From Planctomycetota bacterium (GTDB taxonomy: Bacteria; Planctomycetota; UBA11346), in the NCBI GenBank assembly GCA_947470885.1, contig CANIXE010000015.1:1-14835 (forward strand): DNA of 14,835 bases. Reading direction: 5' to 3'. The notes under the pieces are model-generated. The model did not search any database. It was not told the DNA's origin and saw only the letters and a list, made by a program, of their open reading frames with translations. This document shows positions 13,944 through 14,835 of the stretch, piece by piece; position 1 is the stretch's first letter, and each line of letters starts with the position of its first letter. The position numbers and the translations under genes are program-made.

Positions 13944-14414
13944 ATGGGCTCCCTCACTTTCGGTCGCATCAGCGGCGGCCTTGTCGTCCGCCTCCAAGGC
14001 CATGGAACCCTTCGGGAGAGCCGAGCCCTTAACGATCTGTTGAAAGCCGCACCAGCTCAAGGTCGGCTCGACTTGGATCTGCGTAAGACCGATTGGCTCG
14101 ACAGTACCTTCCTGGGTTCGCTGATGGCTTTGCACAAGCGCTTGAACCAACCAGAGGCCATACGCTTTAGGATCTGCGCTGAACCGGCCCACACGCAAAA
14201 ACTGTTCGGTCGTACCCGCCTGGATACGATGATTCCCCAGGCCCAAGAACCGGATGCCCCCAAAAGCCCCGAGGAACATGTCCCCGAGGCGGTGATGGAT
14301 ACGGCCGGACTGGCGGCCTTCGTGGCCGACTGTCACCGCCGCCTGGCGGAACTGGGGGGGCCGGACAGTTCCACCTATGCCTCCGTGGCCGAAGCCTTCA
14401 AGTCCCCCCCATAG
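13944..14414 (+). CDS. STAS-domain protein (anti-sigma-factor antagonist-like) with C-terminal extension
   Basis: A 156-residue protein with an N-terminal STAS domain (about 1-100). The phospho-acceptor loop reads LDLDLRKTDWLDSTFLGSL, with S54 in the classical DS(S/T) position and preserved D53. LVVRLQGHGTLRESRALNDLL forms the first strand and helix, and the domain closes with KLFGRTRLDTMI. About 55 further residues follow, acidic and proline-rich at first (EPDAPKSPEEH) and then a probable helix (DTAGLAAFVADCHRRLAEL) of unknown role. It would act in the cytoplasm by binding an anti-sigma kinase, or as part of a signalling complex such as RsbR/STAS assemblies. The start is set by a GGAGG four bases upstream. 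It lies 75 bp after the LplT-Aas gene on the same strand and is convergent, with a 5-bp gap, with the citramalate synthase gene. Confidence 0.88.
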   Translation: MGSLTFGRISGGLVVRLQGHGTLRESRALNDLLKAAPAQGRLDLDLRKTDWLDSTFLGSLMALHKRLNQPEAIRFRICAEPAHTQKLFGRTRLDTMIPQAQEPDAPKSPEEHVPEAVMDTAGLAAFVADCHRRLAELGGPDSSTYASVAEAFKSPP

Positions 14415-14419
14415 CCCGG

Positions 14420-14835
14420 TCATTCCCCGATCAGGGCAGCCTCCAGTCCTTCCACCAGGGCGTTCCACGACGCCTCGATGATGTTCTCGGACACGCCGAT
14501 GGTGCCGTAGATCCGGGCGCCCCGGCGGTGTTCCACCAGGACCCGGACCTTGGCGGCAGTGCCGTCGGCGCTGTCCACCACCCGGACCTTGTAGTCCGTG
14601 AGATGCAGTCCCGCCAAGGCGGGGAAGGTGGGCTCCAGGGCCTTACGCAGGGCGTGGGCCAGGGCATCCACCGGTCCGCGACCCTCGGCGGCGCACAGGC
14701 GTACCTCGCCAGCCACCGTGACCTTCACCGTGGCCTCCACCAGATCGGTGGCATCCCCCGGCGTGCCCAGGCCGTGGATCCGGTAATGGTGAAGGGCGAA
14801 AGACGGGGACCACAGGCCCAGATGTCGGCGGACCA
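14420..14835 (-). CDS. cimA: Citramalate synthase (CimA-type), C-terminal part, runs off the right edge
   Basis: The last 137 or so codons of a minus-strand gene whose 5' part lies beyond the window. The sequence is the regulatory LeuA dimerisation domain. It reads through YRIHGLGTPGDATDLVEATV, then VAGEVRLCAAEGRGPVDALA, HALRKALEPTFPALAGLHL, TDYKVRVVDSADGTAAKVRV and GTIGVSENIIEASWNALVEG. The last two stretches are characteristic of the CimA (TIGR00977-type) branch, which condenses pyruvate and acetyl-CoA to (R)-citramalate for isoleucine synthesis, rather than of standard 2-isopropylmalate synthase. This domain binds the feedback-inhibiting amino acid. The catalytic TIM barrel is not in the window, so the citramalate-versus-isopropylmalate call rests on domain similarity alone. 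The frame stays open to the window end; no start codon should be assigned here. Confidence 0.9.
   Translation of the reverse strand, partial: VRRHLGLWSPSFALHHYRIHGLGTPGDATDLVEATVKVTVAGEVRLCAAEGRGPVDALAHALRKALEPTFPALAGLHLTDYKVRVVDSADGTAAKVRVLVEHRRGARIYGTIGVSENIIEASWNALVEGLEAALIGE

Overview
The window is dense, G+C-rich bacterial DNA (roughly two thirds G+C by eye). It most likely comes from the Planctomycetota, with Verrucomicrobiota or another PVC-group member as the alternative. The main reason is the gene set at 2-4374: a DUF1549/DUF1553 protein, a Tat-exported DUF1501 protein and a planctomycete-type cytochrome c (PSCyt1) protein with leucine-rich repeats. Few starts have a Shine-Dalgarno sequence. 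No gene-free stretch exceeds about 140 bases, and I saw no tRNA, rRNA, insertion sequence or CRISPR array.

Layout. (1) 2-4374, plus strand: an exported module typical of this group. Its third gene is broken by a frameshift between the cytochrome part and the LRR part. (2) 4420-8188, plus strand: a tightly packed run of a long-form PurM (purine synthesis), a DUF1016/YhcG-type PD-(D/E)xK nuclease and an alkaline-phosphatase-superfamily protein with an altered metal site. The nuclease gene carries two near-identical perfect palindromes read in frame. (3) 8239-9885, plus strand: a JAMM metallopeptidase 3 bp upstream of a Cys/Met-metabolism PLP enzyme. This pairing recalls the sulfur-carrier-dependent homocysteine/cysteine pathways. 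(4) 9973-10290, minus strand: a small STAS-domain anti-sigma-factor antagonist with its own terminator, divergent from (5) 10425-13868, one long gene fusing an LplT-like transporter, a PlsC acyltransferase and an AMP-dependent acyl ligase (lysophospholipid uptake and re-acylation). (6) 13944-14414, plus strand: a second STAS protein, convergent with (7) the 3' end of a citramalate-synthase-like gene that runs off the right edge on the minus strand.

The genes do not form one pathway. The items most worth a second look are the palindromic in-frame repeats in the nuclease gene, the JAMM/PLP pair, the non-canonical metal site of the AP-superfamily protein, and the frameshift in the cytochrome-LRR gene.
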